A stretch of DNA of 64,000 bases. Origin: Crotophaga sulcirostris. Its lineage: Eukaryota > Chordata > Aves > Cuculiformes > Crotophagidae. The DNA lies in the NCBI GenBank assembly GCA_013397455.1, contig VYZB01000030.1, positions 83,924 to 147,923 on the forward strand, in the 5' to 3' direction. A model generated the notes under the pieces. The model was not told the DNA's origin. It saw only the letters and a program-made list of their open reading frames with translations, and ran no database searches. Both the position numbers and the translations under genes were made by a program. Shown piece after piece: positions 12,139 through 21,716 of this stretch; positions within the stretch are counted from its first letter, which is position 1; every line of letters starts with the position of its first letter.

Positions 12139-12650
12139 TGACATCTGCATGCAAGATTCTCAAGTGCAACTCTGAGTTCTGGGCGGCCACGTCGGGCTCC
12201 CACCACCTGGGCACGGAGGAGGCACCCGAATTCTGCACGGCGCTGCGTGCCTACGCACACTGCACCCGCCGCACCGCCCGCACCTGCAGGGGAGACCTGG
12301 CCTACCACTCCGCCGTGCATGGCATAGACGATCTCATGGTGCAGCACAACTGCTCCAAGGATGGCCCCACGTCCCAGCCCCGCCTCCGGACATTGCCCCC
12401 CGGCGACAGCCAGGAGCGCTCCGACAGCCCCGAGATCTGCCACTACGAGAAGAGCTTTCACAAACACTCGGCTGCCCCCAACTATACCCACTGCGGGCTC
12501 TTTGGGGACCCCCACCTCAGGACTTTCAGAGACACTTTCCAAACCTGCAAGGTGCAAGGGGCTTGGCCGCTTATAGACAATAACTACCTGAATGTCCAGG
12601 TCACCAACACACCTGTGCTGCCTGGCTCCACGGCCACTGCCACCAGCAAG
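12139..12650 (+). CDS. RGMA: RGMA, penultimate coding exon (N-terminal RGM domain and start of vWF type D domain)
   Basis: Repulsive guidance molecule A is a GPI-anchored ligand of neogenin and a BMP co-receptor that guides axons and acts in neural tube closure. The exon opens after a TCTCTCACAG acceptor in mid-codon (two bases complete a Val or Met) and ends at AAG|gtgagc, giving 170 full codons. It starts [14 protein letters not shown], which marks the mature N-terminus. The Cys-rich N-RGM region includes an RGD tripeptide (12288-12296). Two N-glycosylation sequons follow, NCS in HNCSKDG and NYT in PNYTHCG. The family's acid-labile autocleavage site FGDPH is intact (GDPH at 12504-12515, cut between Asp and Pro), so the protein should mature into two disulfide-linked chains. 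The signal peptide lies in an upstream exon that I could not find in this window. An antisense 221-codon frame over this exon is a composition shadow. Identification is very secure. Confidence 0.97.
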
Positions 12651-15166
12651 GTGAGCCGCGGGTCTCTCCGTGCTTGCAGAGGTGGGCAAGGGCAGAGGTG
12701 TTCCTGAACAGCTTTTGCTTCCACTATCTCACTCCTCTCCCATTTGCGCATCTCCTTGGGGAGGGTAAGACCGGGTTGAAGCTCTTCTGAATTTGAGTGT
12801 TTGGCCCTAAATATCAGATGCCCATCTTTCCTCTGTCCCCACCTTCACTGTAGTGCCCTGTGTTGTCTTCCTCAGCCCCATCATGGTTAGCAGGCTGAGA
12901 TGGTGCAGCTCAGAGGGCAATCAGGGCCAAAGTCAGGGGTGGCAAATTAAGACAACACTCACCTGGGGGACTCCAGGTTGCTGTGAACAGCCAGACCAGG
13001 AATGGTGGTGGCACCATTTGGGGGACACCTGAGGTTCAAGCAAACCCAAGACTGCCCTCCATGGAGGCTCCAGTTTGCAGGGAAAATCCTGGTGGGAGCT
13101 GAGCTCCTTGCACTGCTTTCCCCTCCTCCCAGGCTTGTAATTGTCTCTCTGGTTTGCAGTTGAGTCAAGGCATTTTGTGGGGCACAGTCTGTTCTGGTGC
13201 TGCTTTGACAGCCTAAGTAAACATGCTGAAGGGCCAGGGCAAACACTGAGAAAACCAAAATGAAGAAATGAAAACATGCTGCTGTGGTACAGCAGGACTT
13301 GGGTGACATGGCCTCAGCTTCTGGAGAGACCTGGAGCTGGTGTGTTGCTCACGGTACACAAGTTCTAAAGGTAATAGGCCACTTGTGTCAAAAAAGAGAG
13401 GCTCAGCAGGAGGCATCCTCTTGCTTTTGGAAGTATGTGCTGTCCTGCCATGTCCGGGAGATCTGCTTCTCCCTGTGTGTGGAAAGAGGAGAGAAGCACG
13501 TGTAGGACAGGGACTGCTGCTCAGCTCTGGATGTGACCTTGTCAGCCTGAGCTGGAGCTGACATTTTGGGTTTGACATGTCCCCAGAAAAAACTCCTTAA
13601 AGATACTTCACAATGCTCTCAGCTCCTCACCTACCAAAAGCCATCAGAACCTGCTGAAGTTTGCAAGGAAGTCTAGCTTGAGGGAAGTGGTCCCTGAGGG
13701 CTCCAGGGACCTGTAATTCCTAGACTGGATCCCAGTATCACTGTCCTGATTGAACCTTTTCACCCGTTGTCTGCCTCATGGGCTTGTGGTAAGGAGGAGT
13801 CATGAGATCTGTAGCATGAGCTGGGTCATTGCTGGAGGACCATGTGCTGTTGGGAGGGATGGGAACCTCTCAGCCCATGCAGCTCTCTGGGTTTTTGCAT
13901 GATGTTCTCTGGTCTACACTTCTTCCTCCACCTAGAGGCAGGGCTGGACCCAGAGGAGGTAGCAGGAGGTCCACACAAGGAAAACTGAAACCCAGGGCAC
14001 GGTGGTGTCCCATGACATGGCTGAGGAAGGGACAGCAGGGGTGCCACAGGGCTGGGAGCATCTGGGCACTCAGCGAAGGAGTGGGTGGGAAAGAGGGACA
14101 TTTCTAGGGCTCTGGACAGCTCTGGGCTCCTCACCAGCTGGGAACCATCACCAAGATCAGACTTGTCCTTGGGTAGCCTCAGTATTTCCCTTCATACTTG
14201 GCCTTCAGGCTTATCTGCTGTACAGCTGCTGGAGCCATCTCTCCTCGAGCCCTCCCCACTCTGGCCAGGTCTCAGTCTTCATGGGGGTCACCTGGGCAGA
14301 GATGCCTCTTGCTGCTCCTCCCTCATTGAAAGAGGTGGAAGAGGGAGAGTGAGTTTGCAAGAGGTGAAACAGGAAACTTAGAGTTTGCATGAGAAGAAGA
14401 GCAAGTTGCACTTACTCCCATGCAAACTCCACTCTTCCTCTTCCTCCTCCAGCCTTCCTGCCAAAGCCAGGTCAGCAAGGGAAGAGCATGTGCTGTGAGG
14501 TCCTTCCTCCAGCCCGAGATCTGTGTTTTGAGTCCAGCCAAGGGTGGGGAGCCATGCTCAATCTGTGCCCATATCACCCCTAGAAGGGCCTGCCCGCTCA
14601 AACATGCTGAACACGTGTCTGCATGGTTGGGATGGAGTATGACATGTTCTGAGGCCCAGGGGAGAAGACTCTGTTGGTGTGTGAGTGGCCAGAGGAAGGA
14701 TGAGGTCCAGCCCTTGGGATGTAGGTACCATGGGAGCCGGAGGAGAAGCTCCACCACCTCTAGGACTGTCAGGGCTCATCCCCCTCTGCCATTTGGCAGG
14801 CCTTGAAGGCAAGACAGCGTTGCGTGCATGGGCATGCCAGCACAAGCTTGTGAGTAGTGATGCTCCTACCAGCTCCACCTGCAAGGGAGCTCCTGTGTTG
14901 GGCCTGGAGATAACAGTGCAGATCCAGTTGATCCGTTCAGCCCAGAGTCTGTGGACTGCATACACAGTGGGACAGGATGGCCGTGTCTGGGTGCCTAGAA
15001 GTTAGGGCAGCTGCTTAGGATGAAGCATCTGCCCAGGAGCTCCAGGCTACGCTCCTGGCTGGGCTGAGCAGATAGCTTCTCCACCTCCCATGCTGTTCCT
15101 GGTAGTAGCCATGTGCTCTCAGGTGGTCATGACTGGTTGTAACCTTTTTGCTTTCTTCCCCCACAG
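12651..15166 (+). other. RGMA: RGMA last intron
   Basis: A 2.5-kb phase-0 intron between the last two RGMA coding exons, bounded by GTGAGC and a TTTCTTCCCCCACAG acceptor. It shows no recognisable repeat, exon or RNA gene. Short open frames are present on both strands but have no domain resemblance. Confidence 0.85.
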
Positions 15167-15868
15167 CTCACCATCATCTTCAAGAGCTTCCAGGAGTGCG
15201 TGGACCAGAAAGTGTACCAGGCAGAGATGGATGAGCTCCCCGCTGCCTTTGCCGATGGCTCCAAGAATGGTGGGGACAAGCATGGAGCCAACAGCCTGAA
15301 GATCACTGAGAAGGTGTCGGGCCAACACATTGAGATCCAGGCAAAGTACATTGGCACCACCATCGTGGTGAGGCAGGTGGGCCGGTACCTCACCTTCGCT
15401 GTGCGCATGCCGGAGGAGGTGGTCAATGCTGTAGAGGACCGGGACAGTCAGGGCCTCTACCTGTGCCTCCGTGGTTGTCCACTCAACCAACAGATTGACT
15501 TCCAGACCATCCGCTCAGCTCAGGCCACAGAGGGCCGTGCTCGTAGGAAGGGGCCCAGCCTGTCGGCCCCCCCAGAGGCCTTCACGTACGAAACGGCCAC
15601 CGCCAAGTGCAGGGAAAAGCTGCCTGTGGAGGACCTCTACTTCCAGTCCTGCGTCTTCGACCTCCTCACCACGGGGGATGTCAACTTCATGCTGGCTGCT
15701 TACTATGCCTTTGAGGATGTGAAGATGCTTCACTCCAACAAAGACAAGCTGCATCTCTATGAAAGGACACGGGACCTGGCCCCAGGCAACACGGCTCCCT
15801 CGGGGACCTTCCCTGCCCTCTGGGTAGCACTGCTGTGTTTGAGTCAGTGTTGGTTGGGCTTGTTGTAG
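15167..15868 (+). CDS. RGMA: RGMA, last coding exon (vWF type D, C-terminal RGM domain, GPI signal)
   Basis: The exon starts [18 protein letters not shown] directly after the acceptor in phase 0 and runs 233 codons to TAG at 15866-15868. It encodes the rest of the partial von Willebrand type D fold ([20 protein letters not shown]), the C-terminal RGM region that binds neogenin fibronectin repeats ([19 protein letters not shown] and [20 protein letters not shown]) and a hydrophobic tail ending [16 protein letters not shown], typical of a GPI-anchor addition signal. The linker before the C-terminal region is poorly conserved in the family and here contains RARR (15536-15547), an RxRR furin-type motif. 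Together with the previous exon, 404 residues are visible, so the gene lacks only its N-terminal leader. No frameshift or missing key residue is seen. Confidence 0.97.
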   Translation, partial: LTIIFKSFQECVDQKVYQAEMDELPAAFADGSKNGGDKHGANSLKITEKVSGQHIEIQAKYIGTTIVVRQVGRYLTFAVRMPEEVVNAVEDRDSQGLYLCLRGCPLNQQIDFQTIRSAQATEGRARRKGPSLSAPPEAFTYETATAKCREKLPVEDLYFQSCVFDLLTTGDVNFMLAAYYAFEDVKMLHSNKDKLHLYERTRDLAPGNTAPSGTFPALWVALLCLSQCWLGLL

Positions 15869-16871
15869 AGGTTTGCTCCTTCACACCGTGGAGAGCGGGG
15901 AAAGGGGAGCAGGAGGAGACCAGGAATGAGACGGCAGCGCTGGACTGAGAGGTTGGATATTGGAGCCACATGGGTTGTCCTCAAACCTCAGCCTCTCTTT
16001 GGCACCAGCTCTTGCCTGGGAGGAACGTGCTGCCCATGGGACCAGTCAGGAACTTTTGCGTGACTGCACCTTGTCTGGACCTTCCTCACCTCCCCCTCTC
16101 CTCCTCCTCCTCCCAGTAGTGCGAGTGCTGAGGAGCCCCTACCTCCTCGTAGCTCTCTCCAGGTTCCAGAAATGCACGTGGTGACTGTGACATCGGCGTG
16201 CGTGGCTGTGACTTTTGTCTTCAGAGAGCAGAGCCTGCGAGGAGGGCGCAGGGACAGGGCCAGCGCGGTAGGGCTCAGCATTCCGCTCGCTGGGGCCATG
16301 CTCTGCCTTTCAGACACGTCCCGCTCTCCCCAGAGCTCCATCGTTGCAGAATGTGGTGCAAAGGACCAAAATGGTGGGGAATGGTCCCATGCTTGCCCAG
16401 CTGCCAGTGCCAGCCATCGTTTTGGTGCAAAGGGGTCACGTTCTTCAAGCCTCGGCTTGAGTTTTGCTGTGGTTCAAAGGGCATCTCCTGTTCTAGCCAG
16501 TTCTTGGGCTGATTCACTCAGTAGTTTTATTCCTGGCTCCCTTGTCTCTTGCCTGGACTCACCGAGGACTCTTGATGGCAATGGGAGAAAACTGGCCAGT
16601 ATTCAAGTGATTTCTGTAACTTCTGTGCAGCATTGGATGAGTTCCTTGCACTGTTTGGTGCCCGGTTCCCTAAAGCTGGCAGCAGGGAGGCTGCTCAGTG
16701 GGGAGACCCGATCCACACCACCCTCCAGCCCTGCTGCACTCCCTTGGCCTGCCCATGCTTTGGCGGGGCCGTGGATGGAGCAGGAGCACCGCGCACTGTT
16801 TGTTTGCTGCTAGGTCTCTGCTCCACTCCTTGTCCTGCAGCCACAACTTGCAACCCCATTGCAGACCAGTT

Positions 16872-16879
16872 GCACTTTA
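16872..16879 (+). promoter_or_regulatory. miR-17/20/93/106 family 8-mer seed match, site 1
   Basis: GCACTTTA in the RGMA 3' UTR is the full 8-mer complement of the miR-17-family seed AAAGUGC followed by A. It lies about 1.0 kb after the stop codon in locally unstructured-looking sequence. Whether it is used is not shown by sequence alone. Confidence 0.4.
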
Positions 16880-18125
16880 AGCCCTTCTGGGCTTGAATCA
16901 GAAATGGGGACATGATAGAAATCCATCCAGGAGATGGAATGCAGCAGAGGACCCCCCAGAAGCCCCCAAATGTCTGTTCCCTGCCTCAAAACCATCAGTA
17001 ATCTTCTTCCCCCACCGAGTAGTGCTGCCCATCTCCTCTTCTCTATGTTCCTCTGTCATTCACCTCATTGCTCACTGAACAAACAACAAGACCACCTTTG
17101 GTCTGCATCTTGCAGACCTCCTGATGGGTTTCCCCCTTCTTTCCTCAGGGGGAAGTTCCCAGAAACCAGCCCCAAAACGCTTATCGCTCTTGGGGGCACC
17201 GCCTGCTCTCAAGGGGGGTCTCTGGGCAGGATGAGACAAGCTAGCACCAAAAGAGGTGGGAACAGGCTACTTCTGGCAGCCTGAACTGGTGCCAAGAGGC
17301 AGCCTGGTGTAAATACTCAACGTGACTATTCATTGTGTCCTAACAGCTCTAGAGCTCCATTTGTAAAGCAGCAGAGAAATGCAAAATTGTGTCAATGGAT
17401 GTAATTTATATTGTCTCTTTAATATATAGAGCCCTGGCATTGATCTCGTGTGACTGTACAGATGAAGAGATGTAATTGGTTTTTAAATGTTTAAGGAAAG
17501 AAAAGAAACAAACAAAAAAAAAGATGTGTTTACTACTTTACTCCTTGCTTTGTTTGCTGGTGCCCCAGGTATTCTGTTTAGGGAGATTTAAAAATAAGGA
17601 TATCACAGTTTGGAGGGGCTGAGGAGAGCAACCACTGGACCGTGGCACAAGACAGTTTAGTTTCCCAATGCACTAACTGCTCAGCCAGGTTGATTTGGAC
17701 TTTTTGTTTCCTTTGTTAAAGAAAGAACGAAGTTTTTGTCTTCCCTAGAATTTCAAAATGCAGGTTTTGAAAGCCAAAATTTGTCACAGAGTAAGGAAAC
17801 ATTTGTTTCTTGCGGTGTTACCCTGAAGATAACAGCAGCTGTGCAAAGCTTCCCTCTGAAGACACGAGTCTTCTGGAAAGCAGTCTTAGCTGGCCAAGCC
17901 ACAGCGTGTCAAAGGGTCAGTGCTTATGACCTTGAGGTCCTAAGACCTCCCTTTCCTATCAAGTGATCACCCAGTGGCACAGTGCACTGTGGTCTCGGGG
18001 TAATTTCCAGCCAAGGAAAGTTTGATTATGGCGTGGCTGAGTCCAACTGTCCAGGTGAGTGCTCTGGTGGTGGCCGGCTGTCATACCGTGGTTGGGGTAT
18101 CCCTGTTTTAGAAGCAAACAGTGAA

Positions 18126-18133
18126 GCACTTTA
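18126..18133 (+). promoter_or_regulatory. miR-17/20/93/106 family 8-mer seed match, site 2
   Basis: A second GCACTTTA 8-mer in the same 3' UTR, 1254 bases after the first and about 220 bases before the poly(A) signal. It lies in an AT-rich context, which favours microRNA site accessibility. Confidence 0.45.
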
Positions 18134-18290
18134 TTTTGGTTGTGTTTGACCCAGTTCTGGTTAAAGGTGAAGTGTGGCCAAGAAAGACCCAATGCTCGGA
18201 AACAAAAGAAATACGTAGGCAAAGGGGAGGGCGTTACAAGAAGCCCTCCCACCTCCTCCCAGCATTGAGACCCACGGGAGCGTCACTGCG

Positions 18291-18298
18291 TGTATATA
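18291..18298 (+). promoter_or_regulatory. Pumilio response element in RGMA 3' UTR
   Basis: TGTATATA matches the PUM1/PUM2 consensus UGUAHAUA exactly and lies 52 bases before the AATAAA. An AU-rich ATTATTTATT element (about 18305) follows it. Together these suggest post-transcriptional control of RGMA mRNA stability. Confidence 0.45.
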
Positions 18299-18349
18299 CT
18301 GTAAATTATTTATTGAGAGAAACGCAAGTAAAGTTTGAGGTTTTTTGAC

Positions 18350-18390
18350 AATAAATGAGCGTGGTGGTGTTTTTTTCCCCAGTGTGTTGG
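18350..18390 (+). terminator. RGMA: RGMA poly(A) signal and GT-rich downstream element
   Basis: AATAAA at 18350-18355 is followed by GTGGTGGTGTTTTTTT (18361-18376) and AGTGTGTTGG (18381-18390), the hexamer plus GU/U-rich element layout of a vertebrate polyadenylation site. Cleavage is expected near 18365-18380. It is the strongest such arrangement after the RGMA stop codon on this strand. Confidence 0.7.
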
Positions 18391-19096
18391 ACGGTGCTGT
18401 TCGCCACTCCAGGTGGGAGCGGCGCCCTATTGCTGCATTCACTCTAAAGCTGGTTTCCTCCACTCTGTAACCCAAGGACCCTTTGAGAGCTCTTTTCTGC
18501 CCTAAATTCTTCTGGGAATTTTTTCCTTGGGGTTTTATTTGTCTACAGCCAAATGAGAAAATGAAAAAGGTGGTAGGGGGAGAAAATAGAGATGATAAAC
18601 TTTATTGGAGCCTTGCCTTGCTGAGAAAGGAGATGCCCAGCCGTGGAGCCCAGGTGGGGACCATTGGGCTTCCCCAGCTCAACCCAGAAGCTAAGATTTG
18701 CGTCCCATTGTCTCCCCTTTCCCAGGCATCACTCTTTGCCCCAGTTGGGTCTATTACTGCCCTCTAATGAGGGAAACCAAAACTGCAGAGGCTTTTTTGT
18801 TCATTTTCCCTTTTTGAAAAGCTGAAGGGCTCCTTGCCCCTACAGCTGAGGCCCAGGAGATGCTGAAGCTGGGTGGGACGCTGGCGCAAACTTAAAACAC
18901 GTTATTTGGGCAAATCCACGGAAAGACAGCCAGCCCCAGGGATTTGAGCCCTGAGCTTGCTCTCCTTCAGAGCCCTGAAGAACAGGGTAGCTTTTGGAAG
19001 GAGCCAAGCCCACTCCCTCTGGCACCGGTTGCACCTGCTCACAAGAGCTCAGCTTTAGCCAGTTCTGCAAAGTCCTAAAAAAACTGCCCAGACCTT

Positions 19097-19120
19097 GGGG
19101 GCCTCGGGGGGGGGGAGGGG
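19097..19120 (+). promoter_or_regulatory. G-quadruplex / MAZ-like pause element
   Basis: The run G5-CCTC-G10-A-G4 can supply four G-tracts of at least three Gs with short loops, and it contains the MAZ-type GGGGAGGGG arrangement. Such G-rich elements downstream of poly(A) sites can pause RNA polymerase II and aid termination. It lies about 740 bases after the RGMA poly(A) signal, between two convergent genes. Function is inferred. Confidence 0.4.
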
Positions 19121-19691
19121 AGTCTCTGGCTGGCTGCCCTGCCAAGACATCTGGCATCTCCTGGTGGGACAAAGTGCTGGATGGAAAGGGATGGTGTCCC
19201 CTGGGTGACTGTGATGCTCCCATCCTCATTAATCATGTATGGCACTGATGTTTCCCCAGGAGGTGAGTGGGGAATACCAGCCAAGCAGGAACACAAGGGG
19301 CGTGGGGGCAGGGGTGGCAGCAATGACCCTACGGCATCTCTGAGAGGTTCAAATTGCTCTCCAGGTCATGTCCCACATCTGGTGAGGGTGCTGTCCCAGC
19401 TTCTGTGGTCCTCAAGGCCCCTTCCCATCCCTGTCTAAGGCACATTATCCTGTGGGGAGCGGCTGCTGAAGTGCCACAGCTGGTGTCTCAGGTGTGGTTT
19501 TAAGCCCTATTTTGGCTGTGCCTGCCTGTCCCCTGGCCTCGGGCCAGAAGAGTCTTGGCTGCTCCAAGCTTCACATCGGCTGCTTGGGCTGAGCAGGGAC
19601 ACCACAACCACACTGCTCTTCACACCCGGCTGTCTGGGAACAGCCACAACTGCCAATATTGTTGTCCAAAATGTCTTTTTGCTGGGAACGA

Positions 19692-19706
19692 GCTGCCCTC
19701 TAGAGG
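19692..19706 (-). promoter_or_regulatory. Candidate CTCF-binding site
   Basis: On the minus strand this reads CCTCTAGAGGGCAGC, which fits the CTCF core CCASYAGRKGGCRSY at 14 of 15 positions (T for A at position 3). It lies in the intergenic interval between a tissue-restricted and a widely expressed gene, a sensible place for an insulator. Motif only; occupancy is unknown. Confidence 0.35.
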
Positions 19707-19960
19707 GTCCGTTCCAGCGCAGCATAGAGCAAGAAGCAGGGGCTTCTCTGGCTCCCCATCCCCTCCCCGGGGTGGGAGTGAGGCAGGGCTGGGGTCCTGC
19801 TCCCTGCGGCTGCTCAACAGCTTTGCTGACCACCTTGGGCAATGGGTGCCCTTCCCGAGGTGACCCAGCAGCAGTGACCACAGCTCCAGCCTGCGCAATC
19901 GGGACATGGCCCAGCCCTGGCCCTGCCCAGCACCCTGGGATGGCCACAGCGTGGGCCATG

Positions 19961-20460
19961 TCACAGAATCATTGAATGGTTTGGGTTGGAAGGGACCTCA
20001 AAGCTCATCCAGTTCCACCCCATGGGCAGGGACCCCTCCCACCAGCCCAGGCTACTCCAGGCCCCATCCAGCCTGAACACTTCCAGGGAGGAGGCACCCA
20101 CAGCTTCCCTGGGCAACCTGTGCCAGGGCCTCACCGCCCTCACAGGGATGAATTTCTTCCTAATATCTGATCTAAATCTTCCCCCTTCCAATTTATAGCC
20201 ATTCCCCCTCATCCTGTCACTCCATGTCCTTGTAAAAAGTCCCTCCCCAGTGTTATTGTAGGCCTTCAGGTACTGGGAGGCCACTGTAAGGTCTTCTCCA
20301 GAGCCTTCTCCAGGTTGAACAACCCCAACTCTCTCAGCCTGTCCTCATAGCAGAGGGGCTCCAGCCCTCTGAACATCTTCATAGCCCTCCTCTGGGCCCA
20401 TTCCAACAGTTCCATCTCCTTTTTATGCTGGGAATTCCAGAACTGGACACAGGGCTCCAG
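19961..20460 (-). mobile_element. CR1 LINE fragment (5'-truncated), copy 2
   Basis: The segment begins with TCACAGAATCATTGAATGG and GGTTTGGGTTGGAAGGGACC, the reverse complement of a CR1 3' end. It then follows the same order of blocks as the copy at 1303-1880 (CTGTGCCAGGGCC, TCATCCTGTCAC, CTCTCAGCCTGTCCTCATA, GGACACAGGGCTCCAG). It ends earlier on the right than copy 1. Orientation is again minus. It is a non-coding 3' remnant of a non-LTR retrotransposon sitting between the two genes. Confidence 0.95.
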
Positions 20461-21615
20461 GAGATGTTCCTACGGGACCAACTGGACCTGCCTGTCAAGG
20501 AGACAGAGGAATTTGCATCACACCAAGGGGTCCAGTTCCCTCCTCAAAGGAGGCCTCAGGATTTCCCTGTTTGCAGATACAGGTTGGCCAGGCCGAGCTG
20601 TGCCAGGGAGCCGATGCCAATGTCCCCTGGCATCAGGGGGCCCATAGCCTTACCTGCCCACTGCTCCAGCTCCTCAGTCCTCTGCTCCTACAGCTTTCCT
20701 GTGGGTACCCTGGGGAATGAGATGAGTCAGTTCTGGATTAAAAAAGTCACCTGCCTCAGAGAGATCCACCCTGTCCTCCCAGCATGGCCCCCCACCAGAG
20801 CAGCTCCCCACAGTCCCTGTGCCTCCCTCCAGCCGAGCCCCAGGGCTGACAGCCACTCACTCTTTCCATTAGGAAATCCATTTTTTTCAGGGACGTAGAA
20901 CTCAGCTGTGAAATTTCACTCTTGGCTGAAAGTTGGCTCAGCAGCAAAGAGGCTGGGGAGGGCCGGACCCAGCGGCTCCGGGTGTGAAAAGCCCTTTTTA
21001 CAATGAGCCCTTCACAACCTGGGGAGAAACGGGCAGAAAGCCCTGCACCGAATCTCGCTGTGTGGGCCTCGGTGCGAGCGGGTGGAGGAGAAAGACCAAA
21101 CCAAAGCAGCTCACAGGATGCCATCCACATCCCTCTGGGGAGAGGCAAGTCCTGCCCAGGAGGGACAGGAGACAGAGCGGAGAACTCCATGGATGCAGTG
21201 GGAGCCACAATTCTAGAGACTTCCAGAATTCTCAGAAAGGGTTAAAAGAAGTTTACACACAGCCAGAGATCCAGAAAAGATGGAGGCTGGGTAAACACAT
21301 AAAAATCAGTGTCATCCCAGTAAAATCCTGGTGGAAATGGGTGAGGAAATGCATGGCTTCTCCTCCTGATCAGGTGGAAATTCCCACCCAAAAAGGTTTC
21401 CAAGTCTCTATCACTGCAGACTCTGAACGATGTAAACCAGCTGAAAAGCAAATGCTTATTCCTGCATGGTGAAGATACCCATCCCAGCACGCCCATGGCC
21501 TGCGGGAAAGGGCCCTGCCATCCCATAACGGTCCTGGTTTCAGGTGCTTCCACCAGCCCTTCCATTGTCCCAAGGGGCTGCAGGACCCCCCAGACACACC
21601 ACGCTGGCGCGGTTC
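20461..21615. other. RGMA-CHD2 intergenic region, right part
   Basis: About 1.15 kb between the second CR1 and the inferred CHD2 cleavage site. A 179-codon open frame on the + strand (20933-21472) shows no recognisable domain, lacks visible splice or promoter context and is probably chance. No repeat is recognised. Confidence 0.5.
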
Positions 21616-21641
21616 TGAAAATCTCAGTAACACTTTTTAAT
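21585..21641 (-). terminator. CHD2: CHD2 poly(A) signal (ATTAAA) and GT-rich downstream element
   Basis: On the minus strand ATTAAA (21636-21641) is followed, about 33 bases on, by GTGGTGTGTCTGGGGGG (about 21586-21603), a GU/G-rich downstream element. Cleavage is expected near 21615-21625. It is the most distal such pair after the CHD2 stop codon. Another ATTAAA at about 21684-21689 could serve as an alternative. Confidence 0.55.
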
Positions 21642-21708
21642 ATACAAGAATCAAAAGTACAGCAGTTTTACAATGTAGGAAAATTTAATACATACTATAT
21701 AAACAACA

Positions 21709-21716
21709 TATTTACA
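21709..21716 (-). promoter_or_regulatory. Pumilio response element in CHD2 3' UTR
   Basis: The minus strand reads TGTAAATA, an exact match to UGUAHAUA, about 68 bases before the ATTAAA signal in the AT-rich end of the UTR. It suggests PUM1/PUM2 control. Not shown by sequence alone. Confidence 0.4.

Larger units (their letters stand above)
15869..18370 (+). other. RGMA: RGMA 3' UTR
   Basis: This runs from the RGMA stop codon to the AATAAA at 18350-18355. The last kilobase changes from GC-rich to AT-rich, with long stretches (about 17320-17500, 17700-17800, 18100-18350) that look conserved in style and contain AU-rich words such as ATTATTTATT. No repeat interrupts it. A 213-codon open frame at 16172-16813 is non-homologous and probably chance. 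The extent is inferred from the poly(A) signal and the GT-rich downstream element. An earlier poly(A) site cannot be excluded. Confidence 0.65.
18391..19960. other. RGMA-CHD2 intergenic region, left part
   Basis: No gene is recognised between the RGMA poly(A) site and the second CR1. It contains a G-run element at 19097-19120 and a CTCF-like motif at 19692-19706, annotated separately. Open frames of about 100-150 codons on both strands near 19.5-19.97 kb share no domain features and arise in GC-rich DNA. Confidence 0.5.

Noticed and set aside
12024..12689. 221-codon antisense ORF over the RGMA exon
   Set aside because: It is the reverse-strand shadow of the GC-rich RGMA coding exon.
16172..16813. 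213-codon ORF downstream of the RGMA stop
   Set aside because: Lies in the RGMA 3' UTR with no homology. ORFs of this size are expected by chance in 64 kb of six frames.
20933..21472. 179-codon ORF in the intergenic region
   Set aside because: No domain, promoter or splice evidence. Composition is unlike the real exons nearby.
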